64,000 bases of DNA from Cylindrodendrum hubeiense (GCA_014621425.1 JAANBB010000005.1:248001-312000); one strand, 5' to 3'. Shown: positions 33,281 to 45,845, counted from the first letter of the stretch. Numbers and translations: made by a program. The notes: generated by a model from the letters alone, not told the origin.

Positions 33281-34359
33281 TTAACCTCGGTGTTCGCTCT
33301 TGGACATGTATTCCTCATATTGTAGATCTGACTGTCCCTCCCAATAGAGCGTTTCCGGATCACTGGAGTTCTCAAAGGTGTATTTCGCGCTCTCATCTGG
33401 AATCAAGACTTTTGCCAACCCATTCGCCGCCGCAGCCTCAGCAAGGAGTTGACACTTGCAAGCTCGCTCCATGAGGGTCATCAAGAAGCATGCCTCATCA
33501 ACCGTGGACCCAACTGTGAGAAGGCCATGGTTTTGTAATATCATGCCCTTGCCTTTCGGTCCTATTCAGTCGTCTATTTTATTAGCGTACGCTGTGACGG
33601 GATGCTGAAAGTCGGAAAACTTACCCAGAGCGGCACCAATACGGTCCCCTTCTTCCTTTGTGAGTACAACACCTCCAAAGTCCTGCGAGTCATCAGCATC
33701 ACAACCATGAGTTAAACGTGGCAATTGCCGAACCTTGTACACTGCCTGGGCGTCGCCGTACAGGTAAGCGGCATCTTGGGTCAACATTTCTATTGGCCGC
33801 CCGAAAGCACTCCACGCCATGCCATGGACACTATGGGTGTGGCATGCTGCCATTACGTCTGGTCGGGCTTTGTGAACAGCACTATGAATCAAGAATCCTG
33901 CAGCATTCGCTGGTCGGCTCATATTTCCTGAAACGATTGTTCAGTGCGACGACGTCAAAGGGAGCAAGGAGAGGGATGGAGATATTACCGCCTATTGGCA
34001 CGCCCTCATAGTCGACAAGGATCATGTCGCTCGCCTTTAACAGGCCAAAATGCACTGCCAGAGGGTTCTGAAACGGATGAGCTTCATGTATTCTATTCAG
34101 ATCGTGTTTAATCACTTACTGTCCAAAATGTGTGCGGAAACTCTGGGTCCCGCACAGAGATATGGCCAGCCATACCATCGATGTACCCCAAGCGTGCAAA
34201 CACGCGAAAAGCGAGAGCCATTTTCTCCAACACCCATGTCCTGTGAGCAGCAAAAGTGGGATGTTTCGGAATGCCAGGAAGACAAACACCCTGGGATATG
34301 AGCTGCAAGGGTGTTTTCTCCACTCTCTGGGGCTCATCTGTCTGCGCGGAAAGGGCCAT
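33281..34359 (-). CDS. class II aldolase/adducin-family protein, five exons
   Basis: Exons (minus strand) 34359-34120, 34067-33989, 33927-33734, 33682-33625 and 33561-33281 (introns 52, 61, 51 and 63 nt), giving 283 residues. Family marks in order: RVFARLGYIDGMAGHISVRDPE; HFGLLKASDMILVDYEGV; ARPDVMAACHTHSVHGMAWS, with the metal-binding His-x-His pair and a following His; and ILQNHGLLTVGSTVDEACFL, with the last metal His. Family members do metal-dependent retro-aldol cleavage, epimerisation or decarboxylation of small hydroxy acids or sugar phosphates. The substrate here is unknown; its position between the permease and dioxygenase suggests a role in the same catabolic route. The third donor (GTTCGG) is weak, but the phase and protein alignment support it. 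Confidence 0.82.
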
Positions 34360-35269
34360 ATTCGGTGTCTTAGCCTGTGTGTTTTATTTTCTGAGCCGCC
34401 TTTTGCTAATGATGAGAGAACTGGCTTTGAAATGTATGTAGTCTTATGAAGAATTAGACCAGGTCGCGAGACGTTTATAAGACGTTCACTAAGACTCTTC
34501 CTTGCGGGGGCTATTACAGGCCAAAGGAATCCGAGCTGCCAAGACGTGCCTAACCGCAAGTGGCAATAAAACACGATATCTAACCCAGTGTCCAGCGCTA
34601 AATATCGACTCCCTCATGCAAGGGCCAACAAGAACGACGGTATTATCACTTCTGTTCTGCACGCGTCGTACGGTTTGAACAAAACCAGTCTAGCTTCCAT
34701 TAGTGAATAACGGGAACACATCGCCTTGTCGAGGAGAGTTTCAGGTCCACCAAGATCCTTGGGGCCAATTTTTTGAGCGACTGCTCTCCATGGGCGATGA
34801 CACAATGTCGATCTCTTCAATACACGAGAGGAGCTCCACCATGATGCTTCAAGCCTCGTACAAATTATACAAAAAAAGCCAAAGTTAGTATCAATTCCCC
34901 ACACAAAAACACTACAATATGGCAGTATGATATACCAACTGTTGATATTAATAGTCCCTATTGTAGCTCATATCTCGATAAGCTATCCCTTGCTCAGTTA
35001 CTCGATCTCCATTCTCACCTAGATCCCAAAAATGCAAGCCGCCCAAAGATTGGCGATTACAAAAGCGAGGCAGTTTGGGCCTGGAGCCTGTTCATCCAAA
35101 CGACTACTCTCGTCTCTACGACAATGGCCCCCTAACCAAAAATTGAGGGCCAGAGGGCAGGGAACCACTGTAAAACTTGTACGTGGGCTTATTCGCTTTT
35201 GTGGTACTCTTCCAATATTGGCGCTAATGAGATACGTCGAAGCAACAATGGAGTACAGCGAAGAGTTCA
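34360..35269. other. intergenic; possible leader exon at 35032-35111
   Basis: No separate gene. An ATG at 35032 opens a frame reading MQAAQRLAITKARQFGPGAC, rich in Arg/Lys/Ala/Ser like a mitochondrial presequence. It may be a first exon of the dioxygenase gene, but the only in-phase donor I see (GTCTCT at 35112) is weak. Confidence 0.35.
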
Positions 35270-36729
35270 ATGAGCAACAGTTTTACACATCGTTCCTATT
35301 CCTCTACTCATATCAGCAATGCTGTAGCTCCATCAACAGGAATAGTCGACCGGGGGTCCTCCAGTGCTCGAACGCCGCCAAGAGTACCCATTCCCATTGA
35401 TGGCAAGAGAGCCGACTTTTCAGCTGTACTACTACGTGACTCCTGCCCGTGCCCATTGTGTGTACACGAGTCGACTAGGCAGCGGCTGTTTTCAACTGCA
35501 GATATCCCTGCTGATATTCAAGCTCGAGAAGTAGAAGTGGACGCTGCTTCAGACTCAGTGAGGATCAAATGGACGACTGATGCACCCGGTTACACCGAAC
35601 AGCACACTACTCAGCTGAGCATGGAAACTCTGCGAAAGCTCAGTCAGTCAGGCTCTCTTCCCGACTCACAAAGGAGCCCTCTTCTTCCTCAAGTTTTGTG
35701 GAGTCAAGAACCTCTTAACCTGCCAGATTATGACTACGACGCGTACATGCACGATGATCAAACGCTTTACGAACTGATCAATCAGCTCCGAACTGATGGG
35801 CTGGCTTTTATAACAAATGTCCCTGGCATTAAAGAGTCTTTGGCCACCATAGCCACCCGTATTGGGCCGGTTAAAGATACCTTCTATGGTTACACATGGG
35901 ATGGTAGGCCGATCGACATTCTCTCTAGTCTTTAGCATCAGCTAATGGTTCTACAGTACGCACAGTTCCAGCAGCAACCAACGCGGCATATACCTCGCAC
36001 GATCTTGGCTTCCACACAGATCTACTATACTTTCAGCAACCGCCACACGTCCAACTTCTTCATTGTGTCCAGTCTGCTTCGTCGGGAGGGGCCAGCGTAT
36101 TTGCAGATGCCTATAAGGCGGCAGTCGACCTGTTCCAAGCCGATGTGGACGCGTTCAATACTCTTGCGACAATCCCCGTGAACTATCACTACAATCACCC
36201 GGATTCCAATGTATATTGCACAACCAAACCGGTCATTGATCTGCGTCCCCTTCGCATCGGCGACACCATTTACACACACGTCCAAGACTACATGAAAGAC
36301 TGGCAGGAGTCCAATGTTCAAAAGGGGGAATCCAAATCGATGGAAGCTCTGCTTGTTGATTGCATGGATAAAATCAATTGGGGTCCCCCATTTCTCGCCC
36401 TCTTCTCCAACCACGAGGATCCAGGGCAACTGGGACAGCTTGGCCGCCCTGCTTTGGAAGTGCTGAATAGCAAAGTGGATCGATGGCACCAGGCAGCCTT
36501 GAAGTTCAATGCGCTGCTACAGCGCCCTGAATATATGTGCGAGCGTAAGATGAAACCTGGGGAATGTGTGTTGTTCGATAATACAAGGACACTACACTCC
36601 AGAAGGGCTTTCGACATGGCTGATGTTGGAAAGCCAAGATGGTTGAGGGGCACCTACGTCGACAAAGACCCGTATCTGAGCAAGCTGCGTGTATTGCAGC
36701 ACAAGTTCGGGAAGTTGGAAAAATGTTAA
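35270..36729 (+). CDS. gamma-butyrobetaine/trimethyllysine-type 2-oxoglutarate dioxygenase
   Basis: Exons 35270-35903 and 35957-36729; the 53-nt intron has donor GTAGGC, branch gctaat and acceptor ctacag. The product is 468 residues from the ATG at 35270. The N-terminal zinc domain is visible as DSCPCPLCVH (Cys59, Cys61, Cys64, His66). The catalytic domain has GFHTDLLYFQQPPHVQLLHC with Fe ligands His231 and Asp233. NTRTLHSRRAF carries the distal His425 and the 2-oxoglutarate-binding Arg close by. The family hydroxylates gamma-butyrobetaine or trimethyllysine in carnitine metabolism. Relatives are often mitochondrial, and a possible presequence exon lies upstream at 35032. It shares strand with the regulator gene 300 bases downstream. 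Confidence 0.85.
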
Positions 36730-37025
36730 TTCTATGGCAATGCACTGAAGAGAGCCTTTTCTAAACGACGCACATGCTGTGACACGTGCGATATCATGAG
36801 GACGCGGATAATGAGATATTCTAGCTGTGACGTAAAATGCTGCGCCGTCCAATCCCACCTTATTAGCTTCCAACGTTTTTCACAGCGGGGCCCAGCCACG
36901 TGATTCAGACAGCCGTTGATTGGGCCGTTTCCATCCCTGTTGGGGGTTCGTCATATCTCACTCCCCCATCTTTCTACCATCTCATTTCACCCTCCATCAG
37001 CTTCTCATTCCTCTCGTAGCGCAAG

Positions 37026-39225
37026 ATGGAGACTCGCCCAGCTTCCACGGGCAAACGGACCCGTAGAGTCACAGCAAAATCACGACAGGGTTGCGCAAAG
37101 TGCAAAGACAGACGGGTCAGTCACTCACCTGTACTAAGATTTCTTTGTGCGTGCTTTTGACGCCAGGTAGATCAAATGCGATGAAAACCGCCCATCTTGC
37201 AGAAACTGCATACGGTATGGGTGCGAATGCCCAGGATTCATGCAGCAGGTGCGCTGGTCAAAAAAGCATGAGCGGTTACAGACGGCATCGCCCATCGAGA
37301 CATATCCCGATCAATCCTGCGAAGCAGAGTCTCCTCTTCCAGAAATTCAACTGGCTGAGACTGATTGCAACAGCACAACGGGCCAAACCATCGAAACCTC
37401 GACTATCTCAACCGATGTGCAAGGTGGACTGGATCCCGTGGCCGTTGACTCTGATCTGGGTTGGCTGGATATGATGGCGCCAATCTGGCAAAGCACAGAT
37501 GTTTGCCTTGATGCACAGGTAGATGCCAGTGACATGTGGGACTCTACAATGGCTTGCGGAGTTTCCACCGTGCCAGAATCCCATTATGATGTACTTGCCA
37601 TGCCAGGGCCAGGAGCATGGCAGACCCCAGTCCATCTCCCCACAATGTTGATCGAGCATTGGTTCCGCTACGTCTGTCCAATGCGGTCAACATTTGACTC
37701 TGAGGTCAACTACAATCGCCAACTGGCCCAAAATTCATGGACCAAGTCAGAGGCTGTCTTCTATACCATGCAAGCCATGTCAGCGGCATGCCTTGTGGGC
37801 AGCATGCCCCAGCTTAGCGAGTCACTGCCATCGCTGAGAGCTCAGGCTACTGCAGCCATTGAGCGGGGCATATCCCAAGTGCGGACACTGCAACTGTCCA
37901 CAGTCGCGGTTGATTTGGTGTTTGCCGTCTTCGCATTGGGAACGTCGTTGCATTGGACCACCCCTTCCCTTTCGGAACATCCGTGGCTGGAACTGGCTCG
38001 CGAGTTACTATTCACATGGAGGGTGTACGTTTCGGCACTAGATGCACAGCTGCACGCATATTTCTGCCAGGCTCTCACCTACTGGGAAATGCTTCTTGCC
38101 GTAGTGGGCCGTGGTTCGATCCCAGCCAAAGTCGAAGGGAAGAGGCGGCAATACCAAAGCAGGCTTCGCCAGGCGATGCACCTTCTCGATGACAGCGATG
38201 ACACTGCCTTCCATGAGCCGCTATCTTACAGTCCGATCCACAACGTCCCAGGAACCCGACCAAATTCTTGGTGTGGCGTCTCGAATGAGGTAATCGACGT
38301 CTTCGGGCAGGTCTTAGCTTTGTGTCGCAGCGTATGCTACCATGATGAGGATAAAAATGCCTTGACGGTCGCATCGACGAGCAACGCGCTCTGTGACATA
38401 TCTCTCGCGCATCAATTACAGAGGGAACTGTTGGCTATGGACTTTGACAGTCTCATTCTCATGGAAGAAGTACACGGCTTCTCTGTTCAGACAAGAGATG
38501 ACAACACGCCCATCTCTCACCTCTTACAGACCGCCGATGCATACCGTCAAGCTGCGCTTTTGCAATTGCACCTGACTTTCCATGATCTTGCTCGGACACC
38601 ACAGGAGGCGCATGGTGGCTCGATTATCCCGGATACACTGCCTGTTGGCCCGGTGGAGGTTGCTGTCGGGAACGGGCAATCTCATCCACAATTCATCCAC
38701 TCATTGGCCCTGCAACTTGTCAATACCCTGAAGCAGATCCCTGCCGAATCAGGATCAAGGTCAATCCATCCTTTGCTGTACCTTTCCGCGGCCGCGGGCC
38801 TCAGATACGACACAGCTCCGGAATTACAGGATACATTTCACTTGGCTAGCGAGCTTGAAGCTGTTGCTGGCTTGTCCAATGCACCCACACTAGAGTTATT
38901 CAGTTTACAGATAAACCAAGACTCGAACGATGTTGCGCAGCCGGCGTTGGCTCTCTCTGAGAACCCTTGTCAGTTCACATCAGACCCAGCACACGACCCA
39001 CATCCATTTATACTTCGATCAACGCTAGAGGTATCCAGAGCCAGACAATTTGTCCTACTGCGGCTCGGTAGTATTCTACAGGCACTCCTTTACAGCGAGA
39101 GCTACAGTACGCTGGAATTTGTCAAAGCCATATGGCTAGAGTACGATAGTCCGCAGCCAGGTCATCCCAATGTTCATTGGCTTGACGTTTTAAAAAGGAC
39201 TGGATTGGGATTAATGTTGTGGTGA
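37026..39225 (+). CDS. Zn(II)2Cys6 transcription factor
   Basis: Exons 37026-37115 and 37171-39225; the 55-nt intron splits the zinc cluster between KDRR and IKCDE, a common intron place in this family. The product is 714 residues. The binuclear cluster is GCAKCKDRR plus IKCDENRPSCRNCIRYGCEC (Cys 23, 26, 33, 40, 43 and 48 or 50). A long middle region with HWFRYVCPMRSTFDSEVNYN and ALTYWEMLLAVVG suits the fungal-specific regulatory domain. It lies at the edge of the amine-catabolism genes and is the natural candidate for their pathway regulator. The acceptor used is the second of two close AGs (ccag, then gtag), because only this keeps the cluster in frame. Confidence 0.87.
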
Positions 39226-39756
39226 TGGATATTTAAATGAGGAGTAGAAGATAGACAGCCAGAGCCTGATATCTTACCTCTGTGAACCTGGGTAATGATG
39301 ATGACAACTGAATATGAGACCATCACGCCATAATGGGCTACACGGATTATTACGCATGGAACCGCAAGTGTTGCTGTGAAGAGTTACACAATGGGCCCAC
39401 AAACACAGCACGAGGTTATTGACGGTGAGGGGTTTTCCCTTTGTGCTCATGGCGAATCTACCTTATCGCATAGCTTGGCAACAAGAAAATGTCTCCGTCT
39501 TCGGGTCTTGGATACGATATGTCCCGTAATCCTGGTTGTACAGAGGGTTTATAGGTCCACGAGGGTCCCTCAGCTTCCAGGTCATGCACGGGCCCCACTA
39601 CCAAGCCATTCTGAGCGAATTTCTATAACGGCCCGGAGAATCTTAAAGCCGACAAGAACCTTGCTTGACATCATTCCATCGGTACCGAAACATCAAGGCC
39701 GTTGGTTCCATCCCTCTCACGGAATCGATTTCCTGGAAAACCATCCAATTGAAGTC
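39226..39756. other. intergenic
   Basis: Short promoter region before the ABC transporter. The open frame continuing upstream of its ATG has no coding character. Confidence 0.4.
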
Positions 39757-42594
39757 ATGGCGAGCACGCAGCTAGGCCTGAAGGTTGCGTTTTATAGCTA
39801 TCCATGTCTACTCTTTCTCGCCCTATTAGGAGTTCAATCCTACCAGTTCTACCGCAGCTATCGTGACGGGTCGCGTCACAACGCGTCAGATGACGAGCAG
39901 AGGCAAAACGCCGGACGCGTCCGGAAATTTTATTCGAGGCTGATATGGTCGTTCCAATTCGTCCTTTCTGTGTTGTTGATCGCCAGCATATTTATTGCCG
40001 TGCGCGAGGTGGTTGCTGGCCAGCATGAGGTGACCGGCACAGTCGAGTTCTCCTTCAGTGCGTATCTGGTACGTGCTCACTCGTTTTCAACGCTACAAAT
40101 ATTCCAATTGCTGACAGGGAACATAGGCAGCTTATGTTGGAGTTTTGCTCTTCTTCCTAGCTGGTCTGCTACCTGACCCGGAAGGGCTGTGGTCTCCAGA
40201 TGCTGCTCACTGCTGCGCCTGGGTCACAGGTGCCCTCGCTGAAATTGTTATAGCAGCTGTCTTTTATTCTGTGAAACCGTCTATGCAGGTGTCTGAGGGC
40301 TTCGTTGATACTCTAATTGCTCTAGGCCTGTCCAGAATTGCGATATTCGTACTCATGGCAGCAGCCCTCATCACAAGAGAGTCCAAGCTGAGACCCACCA
40401 AGCCCGAGGCAGCCCCGGAGGAACGACAATCACTTCTAGAGAGTGGGAATGGCTCTTCTAATGACTATGGTAGTGTCCCGGCTCACAAGCCAGTGGATCA
40501 GGCTAGGAGAACCCAAGTTTCTGGAACGGGTTGGCTCGACTACTTCGCCGGATTTCGAGTATTAGTTCCATATCTATGGTACGAAGACCCAATCCAGTAT
40601 TGATCCATCGCAAAGCTAACATTCATCAGGCCCAAAGACTCCCCTCTCTACCAATTTGTCGTGGTTGTTTGCCTAGTCCTCCTCGTAGGTCAGCGCAGCG
40701 TGAACTTCTTGGCTCCTATGCAGCTTGGTGTCCTTGTCGATGCTCTCGGCGAGGGGCGCCTACCATACAAAAAGATCATTCTTTACATCGTTTTCCGCGC
40801 CCTTCAGGGTAATCAGGGACCTCTTAGCGCAGCGAGGGCTGTCCTCTGGATTCCGGTTTCCCAGTCACTCTTTCGGAGACTGTCCGTCGCCGCATTCGAG
40901 CATGTACTGGGGCTTTCCTTGGACTTCCACTTGAACAAAAAGCTCGGCGAGGTCACAAGTGCGCTAAGTCGAGGTGCGTCGATCAACACATTTCTTGAGA
41001 GCTTTTGCTTCCAAGTGGTTCCCATGTTGCTCGACATCTTCGTTGCAGGCATCATCTTCTTCGTCACGTACGACGCTTTTTACACCATCATTATATTCTT
41101 CATCATGTGGTCCTACATCTTCCTGACCATCTACGTTGCCAAATACCGTGGCAAGCTCAGAAGGGACATGGCGACGAAAACGCGCGAGATGGAGGCCATC
41201 AAGACGGATGCCATCCTAGCATACGAGACGGTGCAACACAATTGCGCAATTTCCCGCGAAACTGAGAAGTTCAAAGAACACGTCACGGTTTTTCAAAATG
41301 CAGAGCGCCTGGTTCAGTGGTCACTGAACGGCCTCAATCTCACACAGAGCTCGATATTTACCCTTGGAACCGCCCTCCTGGTCGTCGTTTCCGCCTACAA
41401 GATTTCTATTGGCGAACAAACGGTTGGACAGTTCGTTACTCTAATTAACTACTTTGCGCTGCTTCAGGGTCCTCTCAATTTCTTTGGAACATACTATACT
41501 ATGCTGCAGAACAATCTCATAGAAGCCGAGCGACTACTCGATCTAGTAAGGCCTTGCTTACTCCCCTTTGCGGCGTATCAAATTACACAATTGCTGACAA
41601 ACTGTAGTTCAAAGAGACTTCTGGAGTCGTTGAAAAGCCGGATGCTGTCAGCCTACCCTCGCCACGAGGAGAAGTCCGCTTCAATGATGTCAAATTCTCT
41701 TACCGAAACAGTAAAGGAGAACCGGTGATCAACGGCATGAACTTCACCGTTGCCCCAGGCACGAAGACAGCAATCGTGGGCGAGTCTGGCGGTGGCAAGT
41801 CGACGTGCCTGAAGCTTCTGTTCCGCTTCTACGACGTCACTGACGGCTCTATCACCATCGACGGTCACGATCTCAAAGACTTGACGCTTGAGAGCGTTCG
41901 CAAAAACATTGGTGTGGTGCCGCAGGACACTGTGCTGTTCAACGCTACCATCATGTCCAACTTGCTCTATGCAAGACCTGAGGCTTCCGAGGCCGAGGTC
42001 TATGACGCATGCAGGGCTGCCAACATTCACGAACATATCCTTAATTTCCCAGATGGCTATGAAACCAAGGTTGGAGAGCGGGGTCTGAAGTTGTCTGGAG
42101 GTGAACGCCAGCGCGTAAGTTACCATGTGTCCTATCTACATTGTCTGCGACTTGGCTGACGAAACTCATCTCGTAGGTTGCAATCGCGCGAGCTATTCTT
42201 AAAGACGCCCGCATTTTACTCTTGGATGAAGCCACTGCTTCCTTAGACTCCCACACTGAGAGACAGATCCAAGATGCTCTTGAGCATGTTACAGCCGGAC
42301 GAACCACGATTACCATCGCGTAAGTAAACACGCTTCTCACAAAGCCCGTCCGCGTCTTATTCTAGGCATTCACTGACACGCTTCATTCATCATAGACATC
42401 GCCTCTCCACCATCACAACATCTGACCAGATTATTGTTGTTCACAAGGGTCAGATCGTCGAGCGTGGTACACACGATGAGTTGCTGGCACTTCAAGGGCG
42501 GTATCACGCCATGTGGGAGAAACAGACAACTACAGAGAAGAAAGCAAAGGAGGGAACTGAGACGCAGGATGAGTCGTCCGAAACAACGATATAG
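39757..42594 (+). CDS. HMT1/ABCB6-type ABC half-transporter, six exons
   Basis: Exons are 39757-40068, 40127-40578, 40630-41545, 41608-42114, 42177-42319 and 42396-42594 (introns 58, 51, 62, 62 and 76 nt), giving 842 residues, close to fission-yeast Hmt1. An N-terminal multi-helix TMD0 block precedes the six-helix core ([38 protein letters not shown]). The ATPase domain has Walker [10 protein letters not shown] (about 618-626), Q-loop [13 protein letters not shown], signature LSGGERQR (722), Walker [13 protein letters not shown] and H-loop AHRLST. The family moves metal-thiol complexes or porphyrins across vacuolar or mitochondrial membranes. The start at 39757 (gtcATGgcg) begins the conserved part; the upstream reading is leader. 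Confidence 0.9.
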
Positions 42595-44273
42595 ATGTCG
42601 GTAGCCGATGTCTCTTGTACTAGTATAGTAAATATCACAACTTCAGGTGGGAAGAAAGCATGAAGATCTTGATTCTTAACGAATGAGAAGTCTGAATGAT
42701 GGTCTCATATAAGGCATTATTGAATGTAAGTGAGAGAGCTGTTTCTGTGTGAACAGACTGATGATTGCTAGGAGAGACAGGAAAGTTAAAAAAGATGTCG
42801 AGCAGATAGAAATGATCATTAAAAAGGAGAAGGTAGTCAATAGCGCTACCTCGCCCTACTACTGGCGATCCATTTCACCGAAATGGATCGAAAGATGAAG
42901 CTAGTCAATGGTATTGGGATTGACATGAGCTCAGAATAATGTGATTGAGACGAAATTTCTCTCAAAGGCTCGTACGGAGTAGTCATGAATGCATCCATGA
43001 AAATTGTCACTGCCAATTATCTAGCCAGTTGTTCATGTTATGAGGCTCTGCTCCCATCTGGGCAGTTATCTGAACCACGTTGGAACCCATGGTTCGAGCA
43101 TCGCTGTGACAGCCAGCAAGGTTGAGCATTAATTCTACTGCCAGGATCTTGGGGCCACACATATTTTATCGTCCAATGCTGTATTTCCCAGACGCAACGT
43201 GACCTGTTACGAAAACGCTGCGATGTACACCAAAGGTAGGTTGCTCCATCACGAACGGATGGTTTAATTCAAGTGCCGGGAAACGGAGTATTAACTTCCG
43301 GTCGCATGCGCTTGGAGGCGGCGGGGACGGATATTCGGCTTCCGAATCCCTGCATGTAAAGGCGGGTGGCCGGAGCCGATTTCCCATAGCATTGGCCGGA
43401 TCCGCGCAATACGAGCCCGCCCATGTTACCGTGAAAATTCTGACTCAATAAGACGAATGGATTAAGATCTGGGCTCGTGACTGCGATCCGAGTTGGAGAT
43501 TGGGAGTAATGGCGCGCGCCCATGTGCTGGCTGTATTTTATCGGCCGCCGCAACGACGGTAATGCACTCGACTTTACGCCGCAGCCTGTAAAAATGCCTT
43601 TGTTTAGAGTGTATAGGCCTCCAACACCCCAGGAAATGTTAAGAAATTAAATGCATTACCAGACGTTGCCGCCGCGATGCGGCCTCAATATGTCGTGCTA
43701 CTTCTCCAGCTTTCTGGTTGCTCTCCCAAGCCAGGCGGAGAATTCCTCAAAATCCCTGCGTTGGCTTGCATTGGTTTGCATTTTGACAGCCCTGGCAGCA
43801 TTCCTGGCGGAACCTCGTCCATGGAGGCGGCGCCTCGCCCATGGCGCTGTCCCATGGCGCTGTCCAAGCTCCTGGGATGAGTTGTTGGTTGTTGGTTGTT
43901 GGTTCTGTACGGGTCTTTTATCTGCACCAGGGGTCGGCATATCACACGTAGACGCGCCAATCATTCCAGAAGAAAAATAGAATTTCACCCTTGAAATTTA
44001 TCAGATCCTTCGTGAGAGAATATTCCATGCGATGACCACAGTGCAGGGGGACGCTTGCACGTAGTTTTCTTTCGCAACCATCGGCTTTTACAAAGACGAT
44101 AGTTTGTCGGGCGAATTCGACATGCCAAAGCTAGTACCTTGTCGTTTCAGCGTGTTGCAGCGCAGGAGAGATTATTTTTTTGACTTTGAACCGATTGTTT
44201 CATATTCATTATACTCAGGATTGATTCGACACCATCCCTATCCCCTGCACTTAATACATTATCATTACATTTA
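42595..44273. other. intergenic between convergent genes
   Basis: About 1.7 kb between converging 3' ends. A 109-codon open frame at 43651-43980 sits over short internal repeats (tggcgctgtcc twice; a gttgttg run near 43882) and has no coding character. No gene supported. Confidence 0.4.
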
Positions 44274-45845
44274 CTAGCTCGACTTCAAGTCGCCCACACA
44301 CTGTTTCCAGTCCATCATTCGCATGTAGACCACTTCGATGATGCCGATTACAACCATGCCGAAACCGAGTCCGAGCCATACGCCATTTAGCCCCATCTGC
44401 AGGGGTCCCAACTCGAGCCATATTGCAAATGGTATGGCTGCCAGGTAGTTGACAGCGAAGACCACCCACGCAGCTACAGACTGGCGGCCAAGGCCACGTA
44501 AGATGCCATTGCATCCACAGAGAATAGAATCGATGACCTGAAACGCGCCTACAGCAAACATTGCCTCGGTGGCAAGTTCTCGAATTTCCGAGTCATCGGA
44601 GAATACAAGGCTGATGTGGTTACGCAGAGAGATCAGAAGTGCTCCATCGAAAATACCAATAGCTATGAAGCAAAGGGCATAGAGGAGGGTGACCTTTCGA
44701 GCGACTGACACGGCACCGGCCCCGATCAGGTGGCCGATGCGCGTGCTAACAGCCACACTAACAGAGAATGGGATATGCCAAACAACTACAGACGTAGTTG
44801 TCAAGATCGTCTGTGCAGCGAGATGCACCGTGCTGATGTACGAGGTACTAAAGGTCAAGATCTCGAACGCAGCCCACTCAGCCAGAGTGACTGCAGATCC
44901 TGCGGCCGACAGCCTGGCCATCGGCCCCCATCCGTAGAAGGCGTTGCGAGAGAGACCGGCCCAGCACTTGTGCGACGACCTCTTCAGGAACACAATGTAT
45001 ATGAGGAGGAGGATCGGCCGAAGGTCGTTGGCAATGGCGGCGCCGAGTGCCGCGCCGTCGAGGCCCATTCCTAGTTTGAAGGCGAAGAGCCAGCTCAGCA
45101 GTGCGTTGACCGGCGCGCAGACAAGCAGCACAACCATGCCGGCTTTGAAATCTCCCTGTGCTTGGAGAAAGCGTTTGCCTGCCTCGAACGCGGCATACCC
45201 GGGGAGACCAATAAGGCTGACTCTCAGGAAAGAGCCAGCCTTGACGGCCAGATGACGTTGGGGGATGAACAACGCAATGATAGGAGAGGACCATATCCAG
45301 ACGGCACCGACGGGAACGCAGACGAGAACCATCAGGAGAATCATCCGCTGGACGTGTAGACCAACACCGGTCATGTTCCCAGACCCATATGCCTGGGCAC
45401 AGAGCGTGTCGAGAGCCGTGGCCATGCCTTCAAAGATGGCGAGGCCGATGATGTTCATGGTCGTGACGCCGACGCTCGCCGCGGCCAGGTCATCGGTGCC
45501 AAGATGCCCGGCCACGAAGGTGGTGATGACAGTAAAGGAGTACTGGAGAAGATAGGTGGCGATGAGCGGCAGCGAGTATCTGGCGAGCAGGCGCAGCTCC
45601 GACGGCACGCTGTCGGCCGCGGGCTTCGCAACATGATGCTCGTCCTCTGCGTCCGACAGCAGCGGCTCCGTCTCAGCGAGCAGGCTGTCCTCCGACTCCA
45701 TAGGTAGCGTGGCAGACAGGGGCGGAACAGAGTCCTGGGGGACCACGAGGAGACAGCTCAAGCGAGGCCGATCAATGCCTCGGAGCCCAATTGCTGGAAT
45801 CGACAAGGGGTCCTCCAGCACGGGGGCATTGCGACCACGGTTCAT
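44274..45845 (-). CDS. MATE-family transporter, intronless
   Basis: Single exon, 523 residues from the ATG at 45845; an alternative ATG at 45701 (MESEDSLLAETEPLLSDAED) would give 475 residues and starts closer to the conserved part. MATE motifs are LPLIATYLLQYSFTVITTFV, ALDTLCAQAYGSGN, GLPGYAAFEAGKRFLQAQGD, TVHLAAQTILTTTSVV, SVAVSTRIGHLIGAG and CNGILRGLGRQSVAAWV. It is a paralogue of the MATE at 23721-26037 but without introns, with a much shorter N-terminus and higher GC. The likely role is cation or drug efflux. Confidence 0.88.
   Translation of the reverse strand: MNRGRNAPVLEDPLSIPAIGLRGIDRPRLSCLLVVPQDSVPPLSATLPMESEDSLLAETEPLLSDAEDEHHVAKPAADSVPSELRLLARYSLPLIATYLLQYSFTVITTFVAGHLGTDDLAAASVGVTTMNIIGLAIFEGMATALDTLCAQAYGSGNMTGVGLHVQRMILLMVLVCVPVGAVWIWSSPIIALFIPQRHLAVKAGSFLRVSLIGLPGYAAFEAGKRFLQAQGDFKAGMVVLLVCAPVNALLSWLFAFKLGMGLDGAALGAAIANDLRPILLLIYIVFLKRSSHKCWAGLSRNAFYGWGPMARLSAAGSAVTLAEWAAFEILTFSTSYISTVHLAAQTILTTTSVVVWHIPFSVSVAVSTRIGHLIGAGAVSVARKVTLLYALCFIAIGIFDGALLISLRNHISLVFSDDSEIRELATEAMFAVGAFQVIDSILCGCNGILRGLGRQSVAAWVVFAVNYLAAIPFAIWLELGPLQMGLNGVWLGLGFGMVVIGIIEVVYMRMMDWKQCVGDLKSS

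Noticed and set aside
26255..39225. Secondary-metabolite cluster
   Set aside because: No polyketide synthase, non-ribosomal peptide synthetase, terpene cyclase or P450 is present; the enzyme set suits catabolism.
43651..43980. 109-codon frame with hydrophobic start
   Set aside because: Lies over short internal repeats, no motif, and an equally long antisense frame overlaps it.
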